DNA of 64,000 nucleotides from JBDZVM01 sp040255675 (GTDB lineage: Bacteria; Actinomycetota; Actinomycetes; Acidothermales; Acidothermaceae). How positions within the stretch are numbered: position 1 is the first letter of the stretch; each line of letters begins with the position of its first letter. The position numbers and the translations under genes are program-made. Location of the stretch: the NCBI GenBank assembly GCA_040255675.1, contig JBDZVM010000004.1, positions 1 through 64,000 on the forward strand. Direction: 5' to 3'. The notes under the pieces were generated by a model. That model made no database searches and was not told the origin of the DNA. It saw only the letters and a program-made list of their open reading frames with translations. This document shows positions 16,593 to 25,767 of the stretch, one piece after another.

Positions 16593-18085
16593 CGCAACCC
16601 CGCGGAAGTGCCGAACCACCTTGCCATCGCCTCGTCGACGTCCTCGCCTCCGGGCGTGTCCGCGATCCACGCAATATGGCCGTCGGGGCGGATTAACACT
16701 GCGTCGACGCCGTTGAACGGGTCGCCGTCCTGAAGACCGTCGAATCGCGCCGTCACCACCTCGAGCCGGTCTTTCGCATGTTCGAGTCGGTCTTTCGCGC
16801 GACGGGCGACGGCGGCGTATGAAGCGTTAAGCGTCGTATCGAGGAGCAATCCGCGACCCTTGTGCAGGAGGCCGTACACCGTCTTGCCTTTACCGGCTAT
16901 GCGGCGGTCCGGCATCCGACTCCCGAGCAACGGGTGCTCGCCCGGACCGACCGGATAGCGAATCTCCAATCCACTTACCATGCCGATGAGGTGTCGGCTC
17001 ACGACGTCATGGCGCATCAACTCACCGAGAAGATCGCGAAGCGGCTGCATTTCGCTGCCGCTCAAAAACAGCAAGCCTTGAGCTTGGGTGTTCATCAGCA
17101 GGCGGGCGCCCACGGCGTACCGCTCGCTGTGATAGCTGTCGAGTAATCCGGGTGGCGCCCAACCCCGTAGCGTGGCCGCGAGTTTCCAACCGAGATTCAC
17201 CGAGTCCTGGATGCTCGCGTTCATACCCTGGCCACCGGCGGGGAGGTGGATATGCGCGGCGTCACCGGCGAGCAAAACTCGACCTCGCTGATATTCAGTG
17301 ACCTGCCGGGTGGCATCGCCGAAGGAACTCGTCCATACCGGTTCGGCGTGGCTGATGTCTTCGCCGGTGAGCCGCTTCCACGCGTCGGCTATCTCGGCGA
17401 ACTCGATCGGGGTCGTGCGCTGCCTGGGCGCTGTGCCGCGTTCGCACACTATAATTCGCTGGATTCCTCCGGGCAGATGTCCCGCCATCACCATCCCGCC
17501 GGGCAAGGTCTCGCCGATCATTCGAGGCCGGAGTTCGACTCCTCGAAGGTCGGCGAGAAACATCTCCATCGACGACGGCGTGCCCGGGAAGTCGAATCCG
17601 GCGAGTTTGCGGACGGCGCTGCGTCCGCCGTCACAGCCGACGACGTAGCGGCCACGCAGGCGGGCGAGCCCGTCCGGTGTCTTCGCTTCGACGTCCACGC
17701 CGCCGCCGTGGTCGTTCACGGCCGTCACCTCGTGAGCCCACCGCACCTCGACCCCGAGGTCGCTCACCCAACTCGCCAGCATTTCTTCAGTGCGTGATTG
17801 AGGAAGGTTCTTTGCGCCGAAGTGAGCACCTTCGACGAGTCCGAAATCGAGCGGCAGCCCACCAAAATGCCCTTGGTTGCTAATTTCGATCGAGTCGAAC
17901 CGGTCGAGCAGCCCACGCTGGTCGAACACTTCCATCGTGCGGGCGGTAAATCCGAGCCCGCGCGATTGGCCTGTCGGGCGCTCCAGCTTCTCCACGACCA
18001 CGACATCCGCGCCGCCGAGCTTCAGCTCGCTGGCGAGCATCAAACCGGCCGGCCCGGCACCGACCACCACCACATCCCACGTCAT
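16589..18085 (-). CDS. FAD-dependent aromatic hydroxylase (group A), second copy
   Basis: A single-component flavin monooxygenase of 498 residues, of the type that hydroxylates polycyclic aromatic polyketides. FAD motifs: GAGPAG (9-14), the CDG motif at 151-153 (VVGCDGGRSAVRK), and GDAAHIHLPAGGQGMN (274-289). The C-terminal thioredoxin-like domain typical of the family is present (VDAVLIRPDGHIAW). It parallels the hydroxylase at 28443 but is clearly diverged, so two different hydroxylations are likely. A short KDRLEHAKDRLE duplication is visible near residue 435. ATG 18085 is 2 bases after the upstream stop. Confidence 0.93.
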   Translation of the reverse strand: MTWDVVVVGAGPAGLMLASELKLGGADVVVVEKLERPTGQSRGLGFTARTMEVFDQRGLLDRFDSIEISNQGHFGGLPLDFGLVEGAHFGAKNLPQSRTEEMLASWVSDLGVEVRWAHEVTAVNDHGGGVDVEAKTPDGLARLRGRYVVGCDGGRSAVRKLAGFDFPGTPSSMEMFLADLRGVELRPRMIGETLPGGMVMAGHLPGGIQRIIVCERGTAPRQRTTPIEFAEIADAWKRLTGEDISHAEPVWTSSFGDATRQVTEYQRGRVLLAGDAAHIHLPAGGQGMNASIQDSVNLGWKLAATLRGWAPPGLLDSYHSERYAVGARLLMNTQAQGLLFLSGSEMQPLRDLLGELMRHDVVSRHLIGMVSGLEIRYPVGPGEHPLLGSRMPDRRIAGKGKTVYGLLHKGRGLLLDTTLNASYAAVARRAKDRLEHAKDRLEVVTARFDGLQDGDPFNGVDAVLIRPDGHIAWIADTPGGEDVDEAMARWFGTSAGLR

Positions 18086-18087
18086 GG

Positions 18088-18954
18088 TCAGTTCGCCGCG
18101 ATCCGGGTCGCCACGGTCCCGGCCGAGGTCGAGTGCACGACCGAACCGTCGGTCCGATGGATACGTGCGAGGCCATTACCGGCCAGCCGCCCGTCGACGG
18201 CCTTCGCAGTGAATTCGGCGTGCACGTAGGCCGCGCCGGGCAAAACCTTGGCCGGCACGCTGCCGTCGGGCCCCAGCCGGAAATCTTCTCGAACGACGAA
18301 GGTAAAAGTGCCGTCGTCCACTGCGGACCATGCTCCAACGCCGGTACTGTCGGCGGTGTCCAGCCGCACAGTTCCGTCGTCCTTGAATAGGACAGTGTAG
18401 TCGTCACGCTTGCCTTGGTAGAACACGGTTCCGAACCACCGGCCCACCGGTCTTTGCGCCGGTCCGTCGGGCAATGGTTGTTGCGGGGCCGGTTGGCCGA
18501 GCGGGGCCTCACCACGCAGAGTGCGCATGAGGGAGAAGTTGTCGACGATGCCCCACCGCTCAGCGATTTTGTCGCCCTCGAAGCGGAGGATCAAAATCGC
18601 GTGATGCTCGACCTGCTTTCCGGTCGGCGGTACTCCGATGAACGTCCCGGTGTGCTTGCCGTGCATGACCCAGCGCACGCACGCGCGGTCGCCGTCCGAC
18701 AAGAAGTCGAGAATCTCGTACCGGATGTCGCTGAACGCGGCACGCTGCTTGTTGATAGTGAGCTTGAATGATTCCGGCCCGGTCAGCGCGTCGTCGTGGC
18801 TGCCGTGGTTGCGAAAATCCGGGGTGAGGTATTTGTCGGCGATCGAGAGGTCGCCTTGGTTGAGCCCGACGAGCCAAATCTGATCGACGATCCCTCGTTG
18901 CCGTGTCGCGCTGGCTGTTGCGGTAGCTCCTGACAATGTCACGTCTGCTGCCAT
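18088..18954 (-). CDS. SnoaL-like cyclase fused to a C-terminal beta-rich domain
   Basis: Residues 20-150 form a SnoaL-type polyketide cyclase domain (LTPDFRNH, FKLTINKQRAAFSDIRYEI, GKHTGTFIGVPPTGKQVEHH, and DGDKIAERW-like FEGDKIAERWG). Residues 170-288 form a second, beta-strand-rich domain (GRWFGTVFYQGKRDDYTVLF, GTFTFVVREDFR) that I cannot name with certainty; it looks lipocalin-like. Members of the first family close or isomerise a ring, as in anthracycline pathways. The fusion is unusual. ATG 18954 has GAAAGGAAAA upstream. It may start a separate transcript, since 120 bases separate it from the halogenase upstream. Confidence 0.78.
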   Translation of the reverse strand: MAADVTLSGATATASATRQRGIVDQIWLVGLNQGDLSIADKYLTPDFRNHGSHDDALTGPESFKLTINKQRAAFSDIRYEILDFLSDGDRACVRWVMHGKHTGTFIGVPPTGKQVEHHAILILRFEGDKIAERWGIVDNFSLMRTLRGEAPLGQPAPQQPLPDGPAQRPVGRWFGTVFYQGKRDDYTVLFKDDGTVRLDTADSTGVGAWSAVDDGTFTFVVREDFRLGPDGSVPAKVLPGAAYVHAEFTAKAVDGRLAGNGLARIHRTDGSVVHSTSAGTVATRIAAN

Positions 18955-19074
18955 GGTGTTTTTCCTTTCGATTCAGGCCGACGGCGTGTCGAACGTGTTC
19001 GAGCTTTGGCGTGATCTCCGTCGTCCGCCCGCGACGGTCAGATCGACAGAAACGTGTTGCCAAGCGGTGGTCGC

Positions 19075-20670
19075 TTAGGTGAAAAGCCCGCGAAGATGCG
19101 CCGGTGAGTGCGCGCGACCCCATGCGCGCACTTCCTCCAACAAGGCGGGCGTGGCCTCGAAATACCGGCTTTTCGGATCGCCTAATCGGAAGGGCGCAGG
19201 CAAGAACGGTGCGCCGTCAACACGCGCGAATATCGCGTCTGCCGCGCTTTCGGCGTCCATCTTTTCGGCATCGACGGCTTGACACGTGGTGCGGGTAAAT
19301 TCGAGCAATTCGCGGACGTCGACGCCGACGGGTGCGACGAGTCCTGGCGTGTTGGTCTTCTCCAGATCGAAAAACACGTGTTCATCGCCGTTGTCGAGGT
19401 AGGTGTGGAGTGCCTTCTCCAGCACCATCGTCGGCAAAATGCTGGTCGTCTTCCACACTCGGATGACCGCATTCCACAAGCTGTAGTCGCGAAATCCGAC
19501 GAACGAGCTGTAGACAAGGTCGTCGTGGACGTCGAACAAACCTTGCTGCAGCTCGTTAAGGTATTGGAACCGTTGCGTCGACCAGTCACCGTCGCGGGTT
19601 GCAGCTATCAGCCGCCACGCCAATGCATTCACGATCTCCAGCGTGTTCGTAAGCCCACGTGAATAGAGGGCATCGATAAAGCCCGCGGCGTGCGAGGTAA
19701 GGCAGTAACGCTCACCGACCGTGCTGGTCGCCGAATATTGAAGACGTCCGGTAGCGACCCACGGCCTCACCGACCGAGCGTTTCGGAACTGGTCGGCGAC
19801 TGCGGGAAAGTCGGCGAGAAAACGATCGAACTCTTGCTGAGGCGACAGTCCGTCGCTTTGATGCTTTCGTGAGTCCAAAGTCAACCCAACGCTGCAGAGC
19901 CGGTTGAGCGACGTGTCGTGGTTGTCGAACGGGATGACCCAAAGCCAACCGCCGTCGAAGACGTGGTGGAGCGTCCCGTGGTGCCATGGATCGGGTTGGT
20001 CATGACGCGCGGCCGTCGGGGTGTCGTCGAACGGAGTCACGCCAACCATGTGGGTGAAGATGGCGCGCGAATGCAATCGCGCGCGCGTGGGCTCTTCGCG
20101 TAACCCGAACTCCGTGGCGACGGGGGATCGATAGCCGCTCCCATCCACGAGGTATTGCGCTCGATACTCGATTCCCGCCGCCGAGCGTAGTGCCACGCCC
20201 ACCGCGGGGTCGATATCGAAGCTCACGATTTTCGTGTTAAGAAGCGGTTCTGCTCCATACGCGACGGCGAGATTGAAAAGGTATGCGTCGGTGTCCTGGC
20301 GAAACAGATGAGTCTCCGTCCTTTGCCACTCGGGTATGACGAGCTGATTGATCTCGTCGGGGTTTTGACTCGTGCCGCGCCGGTGGTAAACGAAGCCGAA
20401 ATTTTGCTTGCGGCCGCACATCGGGCTCACCCGCTTCACCGTGTCGTGAAAGCCGGAGAGCGGAGCTATTTCGGGGACGCCGTAGCGTGCCGAAATGATG
20501 CTCGTGATGGCGGAGGTATAGGGGATCGTCGACTCGCCAACCGCGAACCTCGGATGAGTGCTCGCGTCGATCAACAAGACGCGTACTCCGTTGCGGGCGA
20601 GTACCGCGCCAAGCATGCCACCGGCGATCCCGGCGCCAAGAATCGCGACGTCATACTCCGCTGGTTTCAT
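19075..20670 (-). CDS. FADH2-dependent halogenase, CtcP-like (second)
   Basis: A 531-residue flavin halogenase. GAGIAG (12-17) binds FAD; GESTIP (45-50), conserved Lys88 in GRKQNFGF and the halogenase motif WLWVIP (242-247) are present. Overall it resembles the CtcP family that chlorinates the chlortetracycline aromatic ring, including HHVFDGGWLW and ERYCLTSHAAGFIDALYSRG. A substrate with a phenolic ring is therefore likely. ATG 20670 follows GAAGGAGA. It has no reductase of its own and would share the flavin reductase at 26207. It differs at many sites from the halogenase at 26740, so it is not a recent duplicate. Confidence 0.92.
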   Translation of the reverse strand: MKPAEYDVAILGAGIAGGMLGAVLARNGVRVLLIDASTHPRFAVGESTIPYTSAITSIISARYGVPEIAPLSGFHDTVKRVSPMCGRKQNFGFVYHRRGTSQNPDEINQLVIPEWQRTETHLFRQDTDAYLFNLAVAYGAEPLLNTKIVSFDIDPAVGVALRSAAGIEYRAQYLVDGSGYRSPVATEFGLREEPTRARLHSRAIFTHMVGVTPFDDTPTAARHDQPDPWHHGTLHHVFDGGWLWVIPFDNHDTSLNRLCSVGLTLDSRKHQSDGLSPQQEFDRFLADFPAVADQFRNARSVRPWVATGRLQYSATSTVGERYCLTSHAAGFIDALYSRGLTNTLEIVNALAWRLIAATRDGDWSTQRFQYLNELQQGLFDVHDDLVYSSFVGFRDYSLWNAVIRVWKTTSILPTMVLEKALHTYLDNGDEHVFFDLEKTNTPGLVAPVGVDVRELLEFTRTTCQAVDAEKMDAESAADAIFARVDGAPFLPAPFRLGDPKSRYFEATPALLEEVRAWGRAHSPAHLRGLFT

Positions 20671-20694
20671 CGACTCTCCTTCAACTGCGGCGCC

Positions 20695-22050
20695 TCACAA
20701 AACCGTGAACGCCTTTGATCGGGCCGGGGCCTGCGCGCCGGACATGAGGCTTTGCAGGTCAAGTCGTTCGAGTTCTTGACGCGTCGGTGCCAGACGTGAC
20801 GCCGCCAACCGCAAGAGCGGGGGAGCGATCGCCGACGTCGTGAGCGCGATCAGCAAGACGACCGTGTACGACGCGGTGTTGAGAACCCCGAGGCGCAAAC
20901 CCGTCGAAGCGATGATCACCTCGACGACGCCGCGCGCGTTCATGCCCGCACCGATGGCGAGTCCGGTCCAAGAGTCCAGGCCGCTGATGCGAGCGCCGAC
21001 GTAGGCCCCGCCGAACTTCGCGAGGACCGCGACGGCTAGCACAAGTGCTGCCATCGCCGCCGTTGTAGGCCGGGCCAACGCGGCGAGGTCGACCCGCAAC
21101 CCGGCGGTCGCGAGATACAGCGGGGCGAGCACCGATAGCACGAACGTGCGCAGCGGCGCCAACCTGGCAAGCTCCGCAGGCGGCGCCGTACCTAACACGA
21201 TGCCGGCGACGAACGCGCCGAACGCGGGTTCACCCTGAAGTCCTTGCGTGAGCGCGGCCGCCGAGAGGATCGCAATGCTAGCCGTCGCGACTGCCGCTCC
21301 CTGGTCTGGTGCGCGGGCGGCGCGCCGCAAGCACGTTCGGATGAGGCGCGATCCCACAGTCGCGGCGATGAGGACGAACCCGAGGAGCGAAGCCGCGGCA
21401 CGCCCGACACCGCTTGCCGTCAAGCCGGTCGCCGCGGCGGCCGAGACGAGCGATAGGCAGAACCAGCCCAATGCGTCGTCCGCCATTCCCGCGGCGAGTG
21501 TGAGCTGGCCGAAGTCACGGTGCAGGAGATGCAGGTCGGCGAGAACCTTCGCGATGACGGGCAACGCGGAGACGGACAACGCCACACCGACAAACGCCGC
21601 GAAAAGCGTGCGCGGCGTGTCGTCGCCGAGAAACTGCTTCGGCAAAACGAATCCGATCGCTGCGCCGCAGCAAAGCGGAACGACCAGTGCGAGAACACTG
21701 ACGTGAATCGTGGCCGTCCGGTGCCGCCGGATCATATTCAAGTCGACGTGGCACCCGGCGATGCCGACGAGCAGCAGCACCCCTACCTGGTTCACTGCGG
21801 ACAGGGGCTCGAATCCGGATCCGCTTGACGGGAATAGCCAACGTTCCATCATCGGCGAGACGTGGCCGAGTAGCGATGGCCCCAGTAGCAGGCCGGTGAG
21901 GAGTTCACCGAGGATGGCGGGCATCTGGCACCGTTGTGCCAGCGCACCGAGCGCGCGTGCGACGACGAGTAGCCCGGCGACTTGCACGAGAAGTACCAAA
22001 ATTAAATGCGCGGACGGCGTCATTGCGGTCGTGGCCGCATGGGCAGGCAT
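20695..22050 (-). CDS. Kef-type (CPA2) cation/proton antiporter
   Basis: A 451-residue membrane protein with about 12 hydrophobic segments. CPA2 features include GELLTGLLLGPSLLG, LLVGIAGCHVDL, and MADDALGWF with the Asp pair needed for ion exchange. It lacks the C-terminal NAD-binding (TrkA-N) domain of KefB/KefC. Such antiporters recur in aromatic polyketide clusters, where a role in resistance or pH/ion balance is suspected. ATG 22050 is preferred because GGAGA lies about 6 bases upstream; ATG 22116 would add 22 residues unlike the family. Confidence 0.88.
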   Translation of the reverse strand: MPAHAATTAMTPSAHLILVLLVQVAGLLVVARALGALAQRCQMPAILGELLTGLLLGPSLLGHVSPMMERWLFPSSGSGFEPLSAVNQVGVLLLVGIAGCHVDLNMIRRHRTATIHVSVLALVVPLCCGAAIGFVLPKQFLGDDTPRTLFAAFVGVALSVSALPVIAKVLADLHLLHRDFGQLTLAAGMADDALGWFCLSLVSAAAATGLTASGVGRAAASLLGFVLIAATVGSRLIRTCLRRAARAPDQGAAVATASIAILSAAALTQGLQGEPAFGAFVAGIVLGTAPPAELARLAPLRTFVLSVLAPLYLATAGLRVDLAALARPTTAAMAALVLAVAVLAKFGGAYVGARISGLDSWTGLAIGAGMNARGVVEVIIASTGLRLGVLNTASYTVVLLIALTTSAIAPPLLRLAASRLAPTRQELERLDLQSLMSGAQAPARSKAFTVL

Positions 22051-22125
22051 GCGTTCTCCGTTCACCTGCAGCACGCGAAAGTACAGCTGGCGGTTACCCG
22101 TCGGCTGTACTTTCACGTGCCGACG

Positions 22126-23502
22126 TCACCCGTTGGCTGTGTTCTCGTGCAGCGACATATTGTCGAAGAGCCGATCGACGAGGTTTGTGTGATGCGTCGC
22201 CTGGGCGAACTCGGTATCGTCGATGACACGAAGCAAGAACTCACGAGTAGTGCGTATGTTGGGTCCATCGATCACGAACTCGTCGAGGGCTCGCCTCATG
22301 CGAGCGCGAGCGGACGCACGGTCGGGCGCCCACGCGACGACTTTCGCTATGAGGGAGTCGTATTCGGGAGCCACGACATCGCCCGCCTGAAGGTGTCCGT
22401 CGACTCGCACGAACGGCCCAGCTGCCGGCACGTACGTCTCGATTTCGCCGGGCGAAGGCACGAAACCGCGATCCGGGTCTTCAGCGTTGAGCCGACATTC
22501 GATCGCGACGCCGCGGCTGACGACGTCGCGCTGTGTGAGTCCGATCGGCTCGCCGGACGCAACTGTCAACTGCGCGGACACGAGGTCGATACCGGTGACC
22601 ATCTCGGTGACCGGGTGCTCCACCTGGATCCTGCAGTTGACCTCCATGAAGTAGTAGCGACCGTCGGGGGCAACCAAGAACTCCACCGTGCCAGCGCCCC
22701 GATAGCCTGCCTGCAAGGCGGCGCGCACGGCTGCGCCGCCCATTTCCGCGACGACGTCGGCAGAAAGTCTCGGCGCAGGCGACTCCTCGATGAGCTTTTG
22801 GTGGCGGCGCTGCACGCTACAGTCACGTGCGCCGAGGTGGACGCCGTTTCCGTCGTTGTCGCACAGTATTTGAATCTCGATGTGCCTCGCGAGCGGGAGG
22901 TACCGCTCGACATAAACGGCACCGTCACCGAACAGCGTGCGGGACGTCGTCACCGTCGCGTCGAAAGCCTCGACGAAGTCGTCGAGCGAATCGACGACCC
23001 GCATCCCGCGGCCGCCACCTCCGGCAGCGGCCTTAATTATGACCGGTGGGCCGATCTGTTTCGCGAGTGCCAAGGCGGCTCGGGCGTCGAGCGGTTCGAG
23101 GGTACCCGGCAGGAGCGGCAGCCCGGCTTGTGCCATATGCCGTCGCGCTTCCTGCTTGCTCCCAAGCAGTTTCATAGTGGCGGCCGAGGGGCCGATGAAG
23201 ACCAGACCGGCTGCTTCGCACGCGTCGGCGAAATCAGCATCCTCCGATAAGAACCCGTATCCGGGGTGGACCGCCTGAGCTCCCGAGCGAAGTGCTGCTT
23301 CGATCACGGCGGCCGCGTTGAGATAACTTCGCCTTGGCGCCGGGGGTCCGATCTGTATCGCGTCGTCGGCCGCCCGCACGGCGGCGCTGTCGCGGTCGCG
23401 GGTCGAGTGCACCACTACCGAGCGGATGCCGAGTTCGCGGCACGCTCGCACGACGCGCAGCGCGATTTCGCCACGATTCGCGATGAGGATCGTTCGAAAC
23501 AT
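22126..23502 (-). CDS. accC: Acetyl-CoA carboxylase, biotin carboxylase subunit
   Basis: An ATP-grasp enzyme that carboxylates biotin on AccB. Hallmarks: LIANRGEIALRVVRA (6-20), GGGGRGM in the ATP lid (about 164-170), VYVERYL, CSVQRRHQKLIEESPAP, and EVNCRIQVEHPVTE at the catalytic site (EMNTRIQVEHPVTE is the common form). 458 residues is normal and there is no fused BCCP domain. ATG 23502 lies 8 bases after the accB stop. Together with accDA and accB it forms a full carboxylase, presumably supplying malonyl-CoA to the cluster's PKS. Confidence 0.95.
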   Translation of the reverse strand: MFRTILIANRGEIALRVVRACRELGIRSVVVHSTRDRDSAAVRAADDAIQIGPPAPRRSYLNAAAVIEAALRSGAQAVHPGYGFLSEDADFADACEAAGLVFIGPSAATMKLLGSKQEARRHMAQAGLPLLPGTLEPLDARAALALAKQIGPPVIIKAAAGGGGRGMRVVDSLDDFVEAFDATVTTSRTLFGDGAVYVERYLPLARHIEIQILCDNDGNGVHLGARDCSVQRRHQKLIEESPAPRLSADVVAEMGGAAVRAALQAGYRGAGTVEFLVAPDGRYYFMEVNCRIQVEHPVTEMVTGIDLVSAQLTVASGEPIGLTQRDVVSRGVAIECRLNAEDPDRGFVPSPGEIETYVPAAGPFVRVDGHLQAGDVVAPEYDSLIAKVVAWAPDRASARARMRRALDEFVIDGPNIRTTREFLLRVIDDTEFAQATHHTNLVDRLFDNMSLHENTANG

Positions 23503-23510
23503 CGGACCGC

Positions 23511-24035
23511 CTACGCAGGAGCGAATGCGAACAAATGTTGCCCGTATTCGACCGGCTCCCCGTTGTCGACGAACGCCTTGACAATGCGGCCGTGCGCTAC
23601 GGCCTCGATGGGGACCATGAGTTTCATCGCCTCGACGATGCCGACCTGCTGACCACTCGCGACGGTATCGCCAACGCTGACAAACGGCGGCGCTTCGGGT
23701 GACGGTGCATGGTAGAACGTGCCGACCATGGGCGCGCAAATGTAGTCGAGTCCGCTTTCGTCGTCCGCGAAAAGCCGGAGAGTGTCGGTCGCCGGCGCAG
23801 GGGCGAACGCTGAAGAGGTCATGGCCGCGGCGACGGATGCCGACACCATCGAGGGCTCGGGCGATGCCGATGCGGACGGCGATGCGCTTCGCGCCGGACG
23901 CCAGTCGACATCGATGGAGTGCTCGCCGGCTTGCACACGAAGCCGCTCCGGGTGCTTGGTCATCTGTGCGAGAAGTCGAAGCGCCGCTGCGACGAGACCT
24001 TCGATGCTCGGGGCATTGCTACTCGTGTCGCTCAA
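23511..24035 (-). CDS. accB: Biotin carboxyl carrier protein
   Basis: 174 residues with the biotinyl domain at the C-terminus: CAPMVGTFYHAPSPEAPPFV, and EAMKLM in which Lys138 is biotinylated. The middle (48-82) is an Ala/Ser/Pro linker. The start is TTG 24035, which overlaps the accDA stop (TTGA); no ATG or GTG is better placed. It requires biotin, linking the cluster to the flanking bio genes. Confidence 0.94.
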   Translation of the reverse strand: MSDTSSNAPSIEGLVAAALRLLAQMTKHPERLRVQAGEHSIDVDWRPARSASPSASASPEPSMVSASVAAAMTSSAFAPAPATDTLRLFADDESGLDYICAPMVGTFYHAPSPEAPPFVSVGDTVASGQQVGIVEAMKLMVPIEAVAHGRIVKAFVDNGEPVEYGQHLFAFAPA

Positions 24036-25750
24036 GACGCCACCTGGTTCGCAACCGCAAGGCGGTCGGCCACGACGGCGATCGTGTCGTGGCCGAAGCG
24101 CGAGAATCGCCGCTCGCGGTCACGCACGAGTTCGGCGCCCGTCATGAGGTGCAGTTCGTCGAGGCTTGCCGAGACCACGGCGCGCAACTGCGTCGCAGCC
24201 GCGTCGGGATCGGCCGCGACGCCGCCCGGTGGCTCGGGCAGCACCGCGTCGACCACCCCGAGTCGCAGCAGATCCCGAGAACTTAGCCGTAACGCCGCCG
24301 CGGCGTCCGGTGCTCGCGATGCGTCCTTCCACAAAATCGAGGCACATCCTTCCGGGCTGATGACGGAGTACACGGCGTGTTCCCACATCAAGACCCGGTT
24401 CGCCAAGGCGATGCCGAGTGCTCCACCGCTACCGCCCTCACCTGTGATGACGGCAACGATCGGCACCCGGAGCGAGGACATCAGGCGCAAATTCTCGGCG
24501 ATTGCCCACGCCTGCCCCTGAACTTCCGCGTCTGCGCCAGGAAAAGCGCCTGGCGTGTCGATCAGCGCGACGACGGGCAGGCCCAGCTTGGCGGCGAGCC
24601 GCATGACGCGGGCGGCCTTTCGGTAACCGGCCGGCGACGGCATTCCGAAGTTGCGCTCCTTTAGTTGTTTCGCCGTATGACCTTTTTGCGACCCGACGCC
24701 GACGACCCAACCGTCGCCCAGCCGCGCGAAGCCGGCGACCATCGCGGCGCAGTCGCCGCCCAACCGGTCGCCGCGCAGTTCGATGAACTCGTCGAAAGCT
24801 GTTTGGAAATAATCGAGCGCGGTGGGCCTGGCCACGTCGCGAGCGCGTTGCACTTCGGTCCACGGATCGGGCTCGCGCAGCAGTCCCGGATCGCGAACGA
24901 CCGCACCGCCTCGTCCGGTCGTCCGAACGCGCGCTCGCGCCGGGTTGCCGACGCGCAAGATCCGACCCAACTCGCCCTTGACGCGGTCGCGTGGCACGAC
25001 TGAATCGACGAAACCGCGCGCAAGGAGAAACTCAGCAGACTGGAAGTCGGCCGGCAGTTGCTCCGCGATGGTTTGTTCGATAACCCGCCGTCCCGCGAAG
25101 CCGAGCCGCGCCCCGCGCTCGGCGATGAGCACATCGGAGAGCGTCGCGAAAGACGCGGCGACACCGCCGTACGTCGGGTCGGTGATGACGGACACGGTGA
25201 GCAGCCCAGCGTCGTCCATGCGTGCCCAAGCGGCGCTGGTTCGTGCCATCTGCATGAGTGACAACGCGCCCTCTTGCATGCGCGCGCCGCCGGACGCCGT
25301 GACGACCACGAGTGGGCGCCTCGTCGCGATCGCGAGATCGGCAGCACGGACCAAGACCTCGCCCGCCAACGTGCCGAGGCTGCCGCCGAGGAACCCGAAG
25401 TCCATCGCCGCCACGACTGCCGACGTGCCCTCGATCGTCATGGTCGCGGAAAGCACCGCTGCGTGCCGACGGGTGGCAGCACGCGTGCGTGAAAGCCGTT
25501 CAACGTACGGCATGGTGTCGACGAATTCGAGTGGGTCGGGGGAATCGTCGGCGGGCAACTCGATCACGTCGAGGGTTCCGGAGTCGGCAAGGCTGACCAA
25601 TCTGGCGTACGCGCCGAGTTGGTCGTGTTGGCCGCATTCGGGGCAGACGTGCAGCAGTCGCTCCCATCGCTTGCCATAGACGATGGCTTTGCATCGGGAG
25701 CACAACACCCATGCCAAGTCACCCGAGCCGTCCAAAAGCATGGTGGTCAT
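24032..25750 (-). CDS. accDA: Fused carboxyltransferase beta-alpha subunits (AccD-AccA)
   Basis: One 572-residue chain carries both carboxyltransferase halves. AccD comes first, with the zinc ribbon Cys17, Cys20, Cys36, Cys39 and TASGGARMQEGALSLMQMA; AccA follows from about residue 300 with ALIDTPGAFPGADAE and GEGGSGGALGIA. In most bacteria these are separate polypeptides. The pair transfers carboxyl from biotin to acetyl-CoA. ATG 25750 is used; ATG 25741 also fits. The upstream ribosome site AAGGAG is rather distant (13 bases). The frame extension to 25990 is a shadow of the next gene. Confidence 0.93.
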   Translation of the reverse strand: MTTMLLDGSGDLAWVLCSRCKAIVYGKRWERLLHVCPECGQHDQLGAYARLVSLADSGTLDVIELPADDSPDPLEFVDTMPYVERLSRTRAATRRHAAVLSATMTIEGTSAVVAAMDFGFLGGSLGTLAGEVLVRAADLAIATRRPLVVVTASGGARMQEGALSLMQMARTSAAWARMDDAGLLTVSVITDPTYGGVAASFATLSDVLIAERGARLGFAGRRVIEQTIAEQLPADFQSAEFLLARGFVDSVVPRDRVKGELGRILRVGNPARARVRTTGRGGAVVRDPGLLREPDPWTEVQRARDVARPTALDYFQTAFDEFIELRGDRLGGDCAAMVAGFARLGDGWVVGVGSQKGHTAKQLKERNFGMPSPAGYRKAARVMRLAAKLGLPVVALIDTPGAFPGADAEVQGQAWAIAENLRLMSSLRVPIVAVITGEGGSGGALGIALANRVLMWEHAVYSVISPEGCASILWKDASRAPDAAAALRLSSRDLLRLGVVDAVLPEPPGGVAADPDAAATQLRAVVSASLDELHLMTGAELVRDRERRFSRFGHDTIAVVADRLAVANQVAS

Positions 25751-25767
25751 GACGTCGTCATCTCTCC

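Noticed and set aside
22051..22116. N-terminal extension of the antiporter from ATG 22116
   Set aside because: The added 22 residues are polar and unlike the family, and ATG 22050 has the better ribosome site.
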